Positions 32,875 through 42,258 of a stretch of 57,710 bases of DNA are shown piece after piece. Every line of letters starts with the position of its first letter. Position 1 is the stretch's first letter. The position numbers and the translations under genes were made by a program. The DNA comes from Flavobacterium sp. UBA6195 (GTDB taxonomy: Bacteria; Bacteroidota; Bacteroidia; Flavobacteriales; Flavobacteriaceae). The DNA is taken from assembly GCF_002422095.1 (NCBI RefSeq), contig NZ_DITB01000015.1:1-57710 (forward strand), in the 5' to 3' direction. The notes under the pieces are model-generated. The model saw only the letters and a program-made list of their open reading frames with translations, had not been told where the DNA came from and searched no databases.

Positions 32875-33516
32875 CTATTCTTTTGGAGCAAGGGTGAGGT
32901 AATTTTCCCAATTAACTTGTTCTTTAGTAAATGAGTCTCCATGTCCTGCCCAAATCACTTCTTGTCTTTTAAGGATTTTTTTTATTTTCTGTATGCTTTC
33001 CCTAGCCTGTATTTTATTTCCGGTTCTTAATTTTGTTACTACTTGCAGATTTGGGATTAAGGCATCACCTGTAAATAGATTGTTTTGGCATTTAAAAGAA
33101 AGGCTACCTTCCGTATGCCCTGGCGTTTCAATTACTTCGATATGATCGTTATCGAAAATAGGAATCAGCTGTTGGTCTTTCACTCTCTTCAATTGAGGTC
33201 CGACAAAAGTGACTGGAGTACCATGATAAAAAGACAAGTTTTGTTTGCTGTCTGCCAACGCTTTTTGGGTATATGATGAACAGTATATCATACAATTAGG
33301 AAATCTATTGATTGCATGATGTATATCCGCTATATGATCGTAATGGTCATGTGTTAAAAAAATGGCTTCCAAAGCCTGTTCTGTTTTTAAACTTTCTAAG
33401 GCCAACTTCGTATTTCCTGCATCAATTAGATAGACTTTATTTGATCCCATCTGACTTATCAAATAGGTATTGGCCTTTTCTTCTGATTTGATGAATCTAT
33501 GAATCGAAATCGACAT
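32875..33516 (-). CDS. MBL-fold (glyoxalase II-like) metallo-hydrolase
   Basis: A 213-residue hydrolase. The zinc motif THDHYDH is at 55-61, a second histidine in TPGHTEGS (about 133-140), an Asp in FTGDALIPN and a late His in WAGHGDS. It is a single-domain glyoxalase II-like enzyme, the type that also serves as thioester hydrolase in some polyketide pathways. It lies five bases downstream of the SDR gene in the same orientation, so it belongs to the KAS III-ACP-SDR set. A thioesterase or proofreading role for an ACP-bound acyl group is my inference. Confidence 0.88.
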   Translation of the reverse strand: MSISIHRFIKSEEKANTYLISQMGSNKVYLIDAGNTKLALESLKTEQALEAIFLTHDHYDHIADIHHAINRFPNCMIYCSSYTQKALADSKQNLSFYHGTPVTFVGPQLKRVKDQQLIPIFDNDHIEVIETPGHTEGSLSFKCQNNLFTGDALIPNLQVVTKLRTGNKIQARESIQKIKKILKRQEVIWAGHGDSFTKEQVNWENYLTLAPKE

Positions 33517-33521
33517 TTATA

Positions 33522-34265
33522 CTACCTAAGTGTTACCCCTCCATCAACTGTAATAGATGTACCTGTAATCCATTGTGTTGCATCAGAAAGTAAAAAGACT
33601 GCCGAGTAAGCCACCTCTTCAGGTTTGCCAAAACGCCCTAATGGAAATCTTTGTACATAATTATCTAAATCTTCTTGAGACATTGCTTTATCAGTTAGAT
33701 TTGTTCTAATTAAAGCTGGTTGAATGTAATTAACTCTAATTTTTTTTGCAGCCAATTCGAGTGCCATACCTCTAGCTAAAGAGTTAATTGCCCCCTTAGA
33801 AGCCATGTATGAGATATTACCAAAAGAAGCTACTGACGCAGCAATAGAAGAGATAAAAACAATGGAAGCCCCATCGTTTACTTTACTTTTCTTAACTAGA
33901 CGCTGAGATAACAATGCAGGAGCAAATAAATTTGTCTCCATTGTCTCAAGCCAAGCTTTTTCATTAATGAATTTTAGTGGCAGTTTTTTTAAAATTGCTG
34001 CACAATGTACTACACCATCCAAAGTGGGAATTTGATTAACTAAGCAATCTAATCCCTCTTTTAATGATAAATCTGCCACGACATATTCATTATTATCACC
34101 TTGCAGAAGTTCAAAAGTTTTCAATAGTCTTTCTTCACTTCTTCCAGTTATAATTACATTTGCTCCCATTTTTGAACATTCAATAGCTATTACGCTACCA
34201 ATACCTGATGAGGCACCCGTAATAAGAATTTTTTTATTATTTAAATTGAAAGGATTATAATTCAT
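33522..34265 (-). CDS. SDR-family ketoreductase (FabG-like)
   Basis: A 247-residue short-chain dehydrogenase. The NAD(P) motif TGASSGIG is at 16-23 and the catalytic Ser-Tyr-Lys is S140, Y153, K157 (FISSIAASVASFGNISYMASK). The IxPALIRTNL and WITGTSITVDGG elements are typical of classical FabG-like SDRs. Given the neighbours (two KAS III and an ACP), it likely reduces 3-oxoacyl-ACP to 3-hydroxyacyl-ACP. It is four bases downstream of the first KAS III gene. Confidence 0.9.
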   Translation of the reverse strand: MNYNPFNLNNKKILITGASSGIGSVIAIECSKMGANVIITGRSEERLLKTFELLQGDNNEYVVADLSLKEGLDCLVNQIPTLDGVVHCAAILKKLPLKFINEKAWLETMETNLFAPALLSQRLVKKSKVNDGASIVFISSIAASVASFGNISYMASKGAINSLARGMALELAAKKIRVNYIQPALIRTNLTDKAMSQEDLDNYVQRFPLGRFGKPEEVAYSAVFLLSDATQWITGTSITVDGGVTLR

Positions 34266-34268
34266 ATT

Positions 34269-35327
34269 TTATATTTCTATTATGTCAGAGACATGACAAT
34301 CCATTGTGTTAATAATAGCTGATGCCCAACTCATTCCTACCCCAAAACCTGAGAGTAGTATTTTTTTATTTCCTTGTAATTTATTTTGTAATTCAGACAC
34401 TATGGTTAAAGGAATTGAAACTGATGAAGTATTTCCAAACTTTTCAATTGAATTTGGTACACGTTCAGTATCTAATTTTAATTTTTTTGCTAAATAATTA
34501 TTCATATAGCTATTCGCTTGGTGAAATACAAAAAAATCAATTTGAGACAAATCGGTTTTTGCCAAATTTATAACTGTTTTGATATCCTTAGGAATTTCAG
34601 CTAATACAAAATTAAATACATCGGCACCAGACATGTATCCGTGTTCATCCGATCTTATATTGCCATATTCATCAACCACCTTTTCTTTTAATGTTTCAAT
34701 AGAACTAGGATTTCTATATCCACCAGCATCCATTTTGATATAAGATTCTTTAGAACCATCTGAGTTTAACGAAAAATAACTCTCGTCAAATTGATCCCCT
34801 TTTTCAATTATTGCTGCTATTCCTCCATCACCAAAGAGAAATGCTGTTTTTCTATCTTTTGGTGAATATATTCTTGATCTTGTTTCACCATCAAGAAGTA
34901 ATGCTTTTCTAAGACCACCAGATTGCATTAGGGCATATACCGTTGATAGGCCATAGACAAATGCTGAACAACCTAGTGAAATATCAAAAGCTGCTGTAGT
35001 TTTGGATAGCCCTAATTTGTTTTGTAATAAAATTGAAGTTGCAGGCATTCTGTAATCTGGGGTTTGAGAAATAAAGATTAGCAAATCAATTTCTGATTTG
35101 TCTATATTCATATCCGAGATTAATTTTTCTGCAGCTGCAAAACATAAATCAGAAGCACACATTCCATCAGGCGCAAATCTACGCTCTTTAATACCTACTT
35201 TATCAACAACCACCTTAACTTCTTCTTTATCAAAAAAATCAGTATAGGCATAATTGTCAATTGTATTTTTTGGAATTGCAGCTGAGATTCCGGTTATACC
35301 AACCTTATTAAATTTAAGTAAAGCCAC
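34269..35327 (-). CDS. 3-oxoacyl-ACP synthase III family protein (KAS III 1)
   Basis: A 352-residue thiolase-fold condensing enzyme with all three catalytic residues: C120 (DISLGCSAFVYG), H269 (VFHQANSYM) and N299 (KFGNTSSVSIPL). The start is GTG at 35327 (MALLKFNKVGITGISAAIPKN). KAS III enzymes use acyl-CoA primers and malonyl-ACP to start a chain. Within a polysaccharide cluster it is likely to make an acyl group for sugar decoration rather than bulk fatty acid. It pairs with the paralogue at 35589-36656 around an ACP gene. Confidence 0.92.
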   Translation of the reverse strand: MALLKFNKVGITGISAAIPKNTIDNYAYTDFFDKEEVKVVVDKVGIKERRFAPDGMCASDLCFAAAEKLISDMNIDKSEIDLLIFISQTPDYRMPATSILLQNKLGLSKTTAAFDISLGCSAFVYGLSTVYALMQSGGLRKALLLDGETRSRIYSPKDRKTAFLFGDGGIAAIIEKGDQFDESYFSLNSDGSKESYIKMDAGGYRNPSSIETLKEKVVDEYGNIRSDEHGYMSGADVFNFVLAEIPKDIKTVINLAKTDLSQIDFFVFHQANSYMNNYLAKKLKLDTERVPNSIEKFGNTSSVSIPLTIVSELQNKLQGNKKILLSGFGVGMSWASAIINTMDCHVSDIIEI

Positions 35328-35339
35328 CCTAATTGTAAA

Positions 35340-35564
35340 TTAAGCGTTAGATTGTATATAATTGTAAATATCACCAACAGTTTGTAACTTTTGGAACGTG
35401 TTACTTTCAATGATTATATCGTACTCTTCGTCAATCATTGCTATAACAGATAACAAAGCTAGGGAATCCCATTCGTCAAATGCTCTAAACTCGTCAGATA
35501 AACTAATTGTTCTATCTTCAATCTCTAATGTTTCTTTAAACAAGTCAATAAATTTTTGTTCCAT
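35340..35564 (-). CDS. Acyl carrier protein, dedicated
   Basis: A 74-residue acidic four-helix carrier protein. The phosphopantetheine serine is S34 in FDEWDSLALLSVI, in place of the usual DSL motif of fatty-acid ACP, so the WDSLA form resembles dedicated ACPs of secondary pathways. It lies between two KAS III genes (spacings of 12 and 24 bases) and presumably holds their acyl intermediates. It is clearly not the primary fatty-acid AcpP, which normally sits with fabF. Confidence 0.92.
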   Translation of the reverse strand: MEQKFIDLFKETLEIEDRTISLSDEFRAFDEWDSLALLSVIAMIDEEYDIIIESNTFQKLQTVGDIYNYIQSNA

Positions 35565-35588
35565 ACTTTTTTTATTTTAAAGTTATAT

Positions 35589-36656
35589 TTATAATTTATA
35601 TTTCATTATTTGTGGACAGATTAACTTTTCTGTTTCAAAATAAACAGATCCCCAAGATAAACCTACTCCAAATCCACAGGCCAGAAAACGTTTTCTAGTA
35701 TTTTCTACCTGATTATTTAATCTTGTTACTATTGTTAGGGGAATTGAAGCTGATGATGTATTTCCAAATTCGTCCAACGAATACGGAACTTTATCTTCTT
35801 CAATACCTACTTTTTTTCTTATTTTATCATTCATTAACTTATTTGCCTGATGCAAAATTAAGAAATCAATTTGTTCTTTATTTAAATTGAAATGAGCCAT
35901 TAAATCTTTAATACTTTTAGGGGCTTTAGTTATTCCAAAAATAAAAACATCAGCACCGTTTAAATAGCTTTGCAAATTATTTCTGAAAACCCCAGGTTCG
36001 GTTTCCTTTACAAGAAGAGACTCTGGTTTAAAAAAACTTCTAAAGCCACCATCTTCAATCATAATTGCCTTATATCCTGCACCATCTGTACCTGTATGGA
36101 AATACATTGGTGTAGCGGTTGCATCAAATTCAAGCGCCGTTGCTGTTCCTGCATCACCAAAAAGAGGATATGTACTCTTATCTCTATCAGATTTAGTTAC
36201 GGTTACCGTATCACCCACTAACAATAATCCTTTTTTGAAATTTCCTGAACCTATAAATTGTGAAATTGTAGCTAAACCATAGACCCAACCAGAACATCCT
36301 AGAGAAATGTCCATTGCAAAGCAATTTGAAGACAAACCTAATCTGTCTTGTAATACACAAGATGTAGCAGGCAAGATATAATCCGGAGTTTGAGACACAA
36401 AAATCAAACAATCAATCTCTTCTTTATTCCAGTCTAATTCTTTAATTATTTTTTCAGCTGCTTCAAAACACAAGTCTGATGTGCAAATGTTTTTATCTGC
36501 AACAGTATATCTTTTTGCTATTCCTGTTGTTTCAATAAATTTGGTTCTGTCACTTAAATCCCCTAGGAGCGTTAAGTCCATATTATCTACGCTATTATCG
36601 GGAACACAAGCTGCAATTCCAGTAATCTTTACGTTTTCAATTTTTTGAAATGCCAT
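35589..36656 (-). CDS. 3-oxoacyl-ACP synthase III family protein (KAS III 2)
   Basis: A 355-residue paralogue of the other KAS III in this window with intact catalytic triad: C121 (DISLGCSGWVYG), H269 (LILHQANKLM) and N299 (EFGNTSSASIPL). The start ATG at 36656 gives MAFQKIENVKITGIAACVPDN. Both KAS III proteins keep the same active-site context but differ over the rest, suggesting different primer or chain specificity. Ten bases separate its start from the upstream PglD-like gene, so it belongs to the same transcript. Confidence 0.92.
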   Translation of the reverse strand: MAFQKIENVKITGIAACVPDNSVDNMDLTLLGDLSDRTKFIETTGIAKRYTVADKNICTSDLCFEAAEKIIKELDWNKEEIDCLIFVSQTPDYILPATSCVLQDRLGLSSNCFAMDISLGCSGWVYGLATISQFIGSGNFKKGLLLVGDTVTVTKSDRDKSTYPLFGDAGTATALEFDATATPMYFHTGTDGAGYKAIMIEDGGFRSFFKPESLLVKETEPGVFRNNLQSYLNGADVFIFGITKAPKSIKDLMAHFNLNKEQIDFLILHQANKLMNDKIRKKVGIEEDKVPYSLDEFGNTSSASIPLTIVTRLNNQVENTRKRFLACGFGVGLSWGSVYFETEKLICPQIMKYKL

Positions 36657-36665
36657 AACTAATGA

Positions 36666-37307
36666 TTAAATTTTAATTCTATGAGCTGGATTACCCATGT
36701 ACAAGAATCCATCTTTTGTATTTCTCATGAGTACACTGTTTGGACCAATCTTTGTTTTACATCCCATTTTTATTCCTTGAAGGACTATTGCTTGTACGCC
36801 AAAAAAGTTTTCATCTTGAATAATTACATTTCCTGAGAGTCTCACCATAGGACCTAATACATTGTAATCACCAATTTGTACATCATGTCCTAATGAAACA
36901 AACCCATTCAGTAAATTAAAGTTTCCTATTTTCACTTCACAACTTACTCTTGTTCCGAAGAATAGAATATTTCCTTGTCCAATTTGTAATGAATCCTTAT
37001 GTAAAAAATTAACATTTGGAGCCACTAAATTAGGAAATAATATGTTATCATTATGTACATTTTCCACCACTTCTTTTAAAATCTCAGGATTTGCAATTGA
37101 AAAAACTATGTTAAGTTCTTTATTCCAACTATTTAACTCTTCTATTCCTCCTAAAATTTTACCAAAAATATTTTCTGAACCTTTTTCTAAACCATCATCA
37201 AAAAAACCGATAAAATTCCATTTTTGCTCTACCTCATTGATAGCATTAATTAAACAAGCTACCTCTCTTCCAAAACCACCAGCACCGTAAATTGCAATAT
37301 CTTTCAT
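36666..37307 (-). CDS. PglD/NeuD-family sugar acyltransferase
   Basis: A 213-residue enzyme: N-terminal Rossmann-like domain (DIAIYGAGGFGREVACLI, 3-20) binding the nucleotide sugar, and a C-terminal left-handed beta-helix made of hexapeptide repeats (IGNFNLLNGFVSLGHDVQIG, KIGPNSVLM). PglD acetylates the 4-amino group of UDP-bacillosamine precursors, and NeuD acetylates sialic acids; both kinds of substrate are plausible here. The acyl donor could be acetyl-CoA or an acyl-ACP made by the adjacent KAS III set. The next gene upstream is the PglC-like transferase, a typical PglCD pairing. Confidence 0.9.
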   Translation of the reverse strand: MKDIAIYGAGGFGREVACLINAINEVEQKWNFIGFFDDGLEKGSENIFGKILGGIEELNSWNKELNIVFSIANPEILKEVVENVHNDNILFPNLVAPNVNFLHKDSLQIGQGNILFFGTRVSCEVKIGNFNLLNGFVSLGHDVQIGDYNVLGPMVRLSGNVIIQDENFFGVQAIVLQGIKMGCKTKIGPNSVLMRNTKDGFLYMGNPAHRIKI

Positions 37308-37317
37308 ATATAATTTA

Positions 37318-37920
37318 TTAATTTCCTGTAAAAGGTTTCATTGTTACCTCCTCGCCGTTATTTATTCCCTCTCGTTTAATCACTTTCAAAAAGGTTAAAT
37401 ACAGTATTTTCATATCAAGGAATAATGATATGTGATCTACATACCAAACATCCAATTGAAATTTCCTATCCCAATCAATTGCATTTCTCCCATTAACCTG
37501 AGCCCAGCCCGTAATACCCGGCTTTACCTCATGCCTTCTTTTTTGTTCATTATTATACAGTGGAAGATATTTGACCAATAAGGGTCTTGGTCCAATTAAA
37601 CTCATATCTCCTTTTATTACGTTAATTAATTGGGGTAATTCATCCAATGATAACTTTCTGACCCATGCCCCAACAGGAGTAATTCTATCTTTATCTGGTA
37701 ATGGTTTTCCATTTTCATCATAAGCATCTCTCATCGTTTTAAACTTGATTAATTTAAAAATCTTTTCATTTTTACCTGGTCTTTGTTGCATAAAAAAAGG
37801 CGTTCCTCTGTTAAAAAAAACAAGTCCTATCGTTATCATTAAAATGATTGGAGAGAAAATCATTAGCACTACAAATGCTATTAAAAAGTCAAATATTTGT
37901 TTTAAGTATGCTTTATACAT
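37318..37920 (-). CDS. Initiating sugar-phosphate transferase, PglC-like
   Basis: A 200-residue monotopic phosphoglycosyl transferase. A membrane re-entrant helix (about 6-32, FDFLIAFVVLMIFSPIILMI) precedes the catalytic region with FKLIKFKTMRDAYDENGK, RKLSLDELPQLINVIKGDMSLIGPRP and KPGITGWAQVNGRNAI. It transfers the first sugar phosphate, probably an N-acetylated 6-deoxy amino sugar, to undecaprenyl phosphate to begin each repeat unit. It is intact, in contrast to the shortened paralogue at 30816-31307. Confidence 0.94.
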   Translation of the reverse strand: MYKAYLKQIFDFLIAFVVLMIFSPIILMITIGLVFFNRGTPFFMQQRPGKNEKIFKLIKFKTMRDAYDENGKPLPDKDRITPVGAWVRKLSLDELPQLINVIKGDMSLIGPRPLLVKYLPLYNNEQKRRHEVKPGITGWAQVNGRNAIDWDRKFQLDVWYVDHISLFLDMKILYLTFLKVIKREGINNGEEVTMKPFTGN

Positions 37921-37925
37921 CTTTT

Positions 37926-39062
37926 TTAAGATTGATAAATGTTATTTAATTCATTCCAAATAATATTTCGGTCGAAATTTTTTGCCCAAATTATACCATT
38001 TTTACCATACTGATCACGAAGATTTCCATCATTTAAGAGTAACTCCATAGCTTGTTTCAGTTCAACAACTGACTTTGGTTTTACTAATATTCCATTGAAC
38101 CCATTAGAAACAGCATCTACACAGCCCGTTGCTTCTGTGCTTATTACAGGAACCCCCATTGCTGCAGCTTGAATCAATACATTTCCAAATCCTTCCCACC
38201 ATGCGGGTAAAACAAACACATCCATAATGGTAAGGTATAACGGTACATTTAACTGAGGACCTACATAGATAAAACCTGGGTGGTTTTCAATATTTTGAAT
38301 TAGATTTTTATCTGCTATTTGCTCTAATTCTACTCCTCCAACAAAAACAAACCTTACATTAGGATTGGATTTATAAAGGTCACTAAAAGCATTGTAGATT
38401 TCTACGACTCCTTTTCTGTCTACTAATCTACCTACAAAACCATAAATGAAATTATTCTCTATATTTAATTTCTTTTTTAACCTGAAAACTTCTTGTTTAT
38501 CTATTGTTGAGTGGTTAAAAAAATTCAAGTCAATCCCATTACTACTTCCTTGCCCAATCACCATAGTTTTATCTGGCGAAAAAATATTCAACTTCATAGC
38601 TAATTCTTTAACAGAAGGGCTAATACAGATAATGTTATTTGCTAATGCACCTGCTATTTTTTCCATTTGGATTAATATTTTTTTCTTTAATCCTTTTTCA
38701 TGTTCGAATCTAAAACCTCTACATGTGTATACTTTTTTTTGCACACCTGTTAACTTTGCTGCTATCATTCCTACCAAAGAAATTTTTGGTGTTCCTAGAT
38801 TAATAACATCTGGTTTTATTTTTACAAAATGAATTATTACTTGAAAAAGCGAAAGTAAATCACTAAAAATTGAAATATCTCTTTTTATTTTAACAGGCAA
38901 TAAGATACAGCCTTCCTCCTCACAAAACTTTATCGTTCTTTCATCTTGTGGTGCCAATAAATACGTTTCATAACCATTCTCAGAAAAATATTTGATTTGC
39001 CCTTTTATCAAAATTGTACTGACAGAAGCTGTTATACCAACTACTAATTTTTTTCTTTGCAT
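37926..39062 (-). CDS. Glycosyltransferase family 4 protein
   Basis: A 378-residue GT-B enzyme. The N-terminal domain holds ITASVSTILIKGQIKYFSENGYETYLLA. The C-terminal nucleotide-sugar domain has FIYGFVGRLVDRKGVVEIYNAF and the acidic E-x7-E-like motif in LPAWWEGFGNVLIQAAAMGVPVI. It would add the second or later sugar onto the lipid-linked unit in the cytoplasm. It starts within a short overlap region at the end of the SGNH pseudogene and ends five bases before the PglC-like gene. The donor sugar cannot be told. Confidence 0.92.
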   Translation of the reverse strand: MQRKKLVVGITASVSTILIKGQIKYFSENGYETYLLAPQDERTIKFCEEEGCILLPVKIKRDISIFSDLLSLFQVIIHFVKIKPDVINLGTPKISLVGMIAAKLTGVQKKVYTCRGFRFEHEKGLKKKILIQMEKIAGALANNIICISPSVKELAMKLNIFSPDKTMVIGQGSSNGIDLNFFNHSTIDKQEVFRLKKKLNIENNFIYGFVGRLVDRKGVVEIYNAFSDLYKSNPNVRFVFVGGVELEQIADKNLIQNIENHPGFIYVGPQLNVPLYLTIMDVFVLPAWWEGFGNVLIQAAAMGVPVISTEATGCVDAVSNGFNGILVKPKSVVELKQAMELLLNDGNLRDQYGKNGIIWAKNFDRNIIWNELNNIYQS

Positions 39063-39064
39063 AT

Positions 39065-39733
39065 CTATTTATAGTATTTTTTAATGGTTTCAAAAAGTTA
39101 TAATTTCCAAATTCACTTAAATGATATCCATCTTCAATGAAATAATCATCATTAGCATTAGTTAATTCATTGATTAGTATACAATTTTGATATTTACCAG
39201 CTAGTTTATCAAAAATTTGGTTATAAAAGTTAATTTGTCTTAAAATCTCAGGGCTTTTTTTTACCATAGCACTACCAGATTTTGCTATTTTAATTAAAAA
39301 TATGCGACTAACACCAATACTAATGCAGCGATTTATATATTTTTCAATATTACTTTCAAATCTATCTATGGTAACATCAACATTAACAACACTTCTAGTT
39401 TTATTTTTTTTTATTAATTTCCAAATAAAATTTTTTAAGAAAAAAAGGAGAACTGTTTACTAATTTCATCAACAACCCACCATTCTTTAAAAATCTTGGA
39501 GAACAATCCACGATACCCACTTGCAAGATTACATCATCAGGTTTATAAAACTCTAACCAATCTTCTTTTACTCCCGAATTTATTGTATTGGAATTCAAAG
39601 CCCTTTGGAGTTTTAATACTGTATGAAAATTTTGCAAATAGTCACATAGTAAATAAGTCCATGTATTACTGTATGGCATATTATCTCAAGGCAAACCTAA
39701 AGAATCTCCAACAATTAATAAATTTTTCTTCAT
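39065..39733 (-). pseudogene. Broken SGNH/GDSL-type hydrolase
   Basis: About 222 codons in total. It starts MKKNLLIVGDSLGLP (block I with the catalytic Ser in GDSL), then an in-frame TGA at 39686-39688 follows. Reading continues DNMPYSNTWTYLLCDYL and VILQVGIVDCSPRF. A one-base shift around 39425-39435, in an A-rich run, moves the frame to IWKLIKKNKTRSVVNVDVT, which reaches ANDDYFIEDGYHLSEFGN (block V with Asp and His). A further shift at about 39090-39100 restores FETIKKYYK and a stop at 39065-39067. Three lesions in one gene argue for true decay. Such enzymes deacetylate or hydrolyse glycans. Confidence 0.85.
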
Positions 39734-39734
39734 A

Positions 39735-41282
39735 TTATTCTTTTATAAATTTCATTTTTTTCAGAATATTTGAAACATACTCTTTTTGAAAACTATCCAA
39801 AGAGAACTTGTATATTATAATAGGGGCAATCAATAATGATGAAATAAATGATACAATTAAATGGATAAATTTAGGTATTTCAACATACATCCAGAAAAAT
39901 AATAAAACAGAGATAACTAAAGTAGGCAAAATAATCTGAGTAATTTCTGAAAAATAATCTGATATTTTATAATTTAAATGTTTTTTAAGCAATAATAATC
40001 TAATATTTAGTGTAATGATTTCCAGAAAAATACCTACCGTAATTATTGAATAACTTGAAAAACCAATTTTAAATAAAATGTATGAAAGAGGTAAATTAAG
40101 AACTAAAAAAACACTTGTATAAATGTTATACTCTTTTACTTTTCCAATTGCAATAAATACATTTTGTATTCCTGAGGATAAGAGTACAACCAAAACAAGT
40201 ACAATAATTAATTGACTAAAAATAACACTTCCCTCAGGGACAACTTTTAACCACAATTCTAAAATATAATTCATCTCAAACAACGTAGGAATTGAAAAAA
40301 TAGAGATCGAGAAAAAAGACAATTTAGCCATTGTTCTCATCATGTAAAGCATTTTTTCGTTGTTATTTTCACCTGCCGCTTTCATCAAAACTGGTGTCAT
40401 AGAAGTTGTTACTCCCTGAGCTAAAATATTTACTGCATTATTAATTTGTTGTGCAATTCCGTAAGCCGCATTTGCTACAACACCAAAAAAAACATTAATC
40501 AAAACCGTAACCCCTTGATTTCGACTCATGGTTGCTAATGCTCCTAGCAAGGACCAAGAAATAAATGACAGCATTTCTTTTATTAAGACTGAATTTGGCT
40601 TCACAAATTTTTTATAAATTCTTTTTTTAGCTTTCATAACCCTAAAGAAATAGGCTAAAAAAATGACAATTGAAACCAAAAACATTAAAGCAGAAAATAA
40701 TATTAATTTATCACCTGAGAACCACAAAAGTAAAAATGCCATTATTAACTTTAAACTAGACTCAACAAATCCAATAATGGCTATACTTTTGAAATCTTCA
40801 GTTGCTCGCAAAGAACCTACAAATGGTATAGCTATTATATTAAAAAACGATATTCCTGCTACAAATGTAAGTATATAGTGAATTGTATTTTGTCTTGATT
40901 CTGGAATATCAAGTAAAGTATTAACATAAAATAAATTAATTACTTCAATAACTGCAATTATAATTATTCCATAGACTAAATGAATTAATAGTGAGGAAGA
41001 TAATACTTGAGCCAATTTTCCATAATTTTTTTCCCCTAAAGTCACTGCAATATAACGTTGTGTAGTTCCCGACAATGACCAAGTTAAAAAAGTTAGTGTT
41101 CCTACGAAGCCTAATGTCAGTGTATAAACACCATAGTCTTCTACCCCTAACACTTTTAACAACAATGGTGTAGTTACAAGTGCAAGTGCTGCTGTTGAGA
41201 ACTTTTGAGCATAAATAATAATCGTATTAATTAAAATTCTATTTACTGTTTTATGCTTTGATTTTAAATGCTGTTTTTCCAC
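39735..41282 (-). CDS. Polysaccharide flippase, Wzx-like (MATE/MOP superfamily)
   Basis: A 515-residue integral membrane protein with about 12-14 hydrophobic segments. The first contains the MOP-type KFSTAALALVTTPLLLKVLG and a later helix has ISWSLLGALATMSRNQG. It should flip the lipid-linked repeat unit to the periplasm for Wzy polymerisation. The start appears to be GTG at 41282 (MEKQHLKSKHKTVNRILINT), since no ATG lies near. Its gene lies between the oxidoreductase pair and the SGNH pseudogene. Confidence 0.9.
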   Translation of the reverse strand: MEKQHLKSKHKTVNRILINTIIIYAQKFSTAALALVTTPLLLKVLGVEDYGVYTLTLGFVGTLTFLTWSLSGTTQRYIAVTLGEKNYGKLAQVLSSSLLIHLVYGIIIIAVIEVINLFYVNTLLDIPESRQNTIHYILTFVAGISFFNIIAIPFVGSLRATEDFKSIAIIGFVESSLKLIMAFLLLWFSGDKLILFSALMFLVSIVIFLAYFFRVMKAKKRIYKKFVKPNSVLIKEMLSFISWSLLGALATMSRNQGVTVLINVFFGVVANAAYGIAQQINNAVNILAQGVTTSMTPVLMKAAGENNNEKMLYMMRTMAKLSFFSISIFSIPTLFEMNYILELWLKVVPEGSVIFSQLIIVLVLVVLLSSGIQNVFIAIGKVKEYNIYTSVFLVLNLPLSYILFKIGFSSYSIITVGIFLEIITLNIRLLLLKKHLNYKISDYFSEITQIILPTLVISVLLFFWMYVEIPKFIHLIVSFISSLLIAPIIIYKFSLDSFQKEYVSNILKKMKFIKE

Positions 41283-41295
41283 TGCTTATTTTAAA

Positions 41296-42258
41296 CTATG
41301 AAAGAATTTTAATATAAATTTGATTTGCTATTTCTAAATGCTCTTTAATATTAATTAATCTAGAATTATCATTGTTTAGAAAAGCTTCTACTTGCCTGAA
41401 TAATCCTGGCTTGTAAAGCACGTCAAGGGTGTTGTCAAATACATGTTTTTCAATATCCAACAAGCCTTTTCTTTGGATTAAAACTCCTTCAAGTGGCTTC
41501 AAATAAATTTTTCTATTTTGTGTTAGCAACTCAATCCCCCATCTTCCCGCACTTTCCCAATGGGATAAATAAGAAAAAAGCACTCCTTTTTCTGTAATTC
41601 CAGCTCCGCTAAATACCGTTTTTTCGTGCCATTCTAAATTACCTTTTTTAGAATATGCTGTCCAATCTAATGGTTTCCCGGCCAAAAAAAATGCCAAATC
41701 TACTACATGTGTTGAATTTGCAAAAAACCAATTATTGAGAACAGCAGGCACTTTTTTGCTAGCATCAATTTTATGTGTCCATTCCGTAAATTCAAAATTC
41801 ATTGCTTCCAAACCACCATCTGCTTCTATTAATCGTTCTGTTTCTAACACTGATGCATAAAAACGTCTGTTATAGGCTACAAAAATCGAGGCTGCATGAG
41901 GCAAAAAGAGCTCCTTATTATTGTTTAATTCGGCAATACTAACTGCAGCTGGCTTTTCAATTAAAATTTTGGTGATAGAATGTTGAATTAATAATCTTAA
42001 ACAATCTAATAAAACTTCGGTTCCTGTAGCAATAATTGCCGCATCAAATTGGCTAACATCATTGTTTTCTAGGAATAATTCTAATCCTCCTGTGATAGGC
42101 TTTTTTCCTGTTTCTTCATAAAAAGTTTGAGCAGAGGCAACTCCTCTTCCTACAACTTGAAAGTCTATTTTTTGACCTTGTAATACTTTTGCATAAGCAA
42201 CAGCCATTGAGCCTGTTCCTATCAATAATACGATATTACTATTTATGTTATGGGACAT
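41296..42258 (-). CDS. Gfo/Idh/MocA-family oxidoreductase 2
   Basis: A 320-residue NAD(P)-dependent sugar oxidoreductase. The nucleotide-binding motif IVLLIGTGSMAVAYAKVLQG is near 9-28, and EKPAAVS near 142-148 carries the conserved lysine region. In sugar clusters such enzymes oxidise or reduce nucleotide sugars or carry out 2-/3-epimerisation. The start overlaps the stop of the paired gene by 16 bases, so the two are coupled. The pair could form a two-step or heteromeric unit acting on the sialic acid- or amino-sugar donor, which is speculation. Confidence 0.87.
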   Translation of the reverse strand: MSHNINSNIVLLIGTGSMAVAYAKVLQGQKIDFQVVGRGVASAQTFYEETGKKPITGGLELFLENNDVSQFDAAIIATGTEVLLDCLRLLIQHSITKILIEKPAAVSIAELNNNKELFLPHAASIFVAYNRRFYASVLETERLIEADGGLEAMNFEFTEWTHKIDASKKVPAVLNNWFFANSTHVVDLAFFLAGKPLDWTAYSKKGNLEWHEKTVFSGAGITEKGVLFSYLSHWESAGRWGIELLTQNRKIYLKPLEGVLIQRKGLLDIEKHVFDNTLDVLYKPGLFRQVEAFLNNDNSRLINIKEHLEIANQIYIKILS

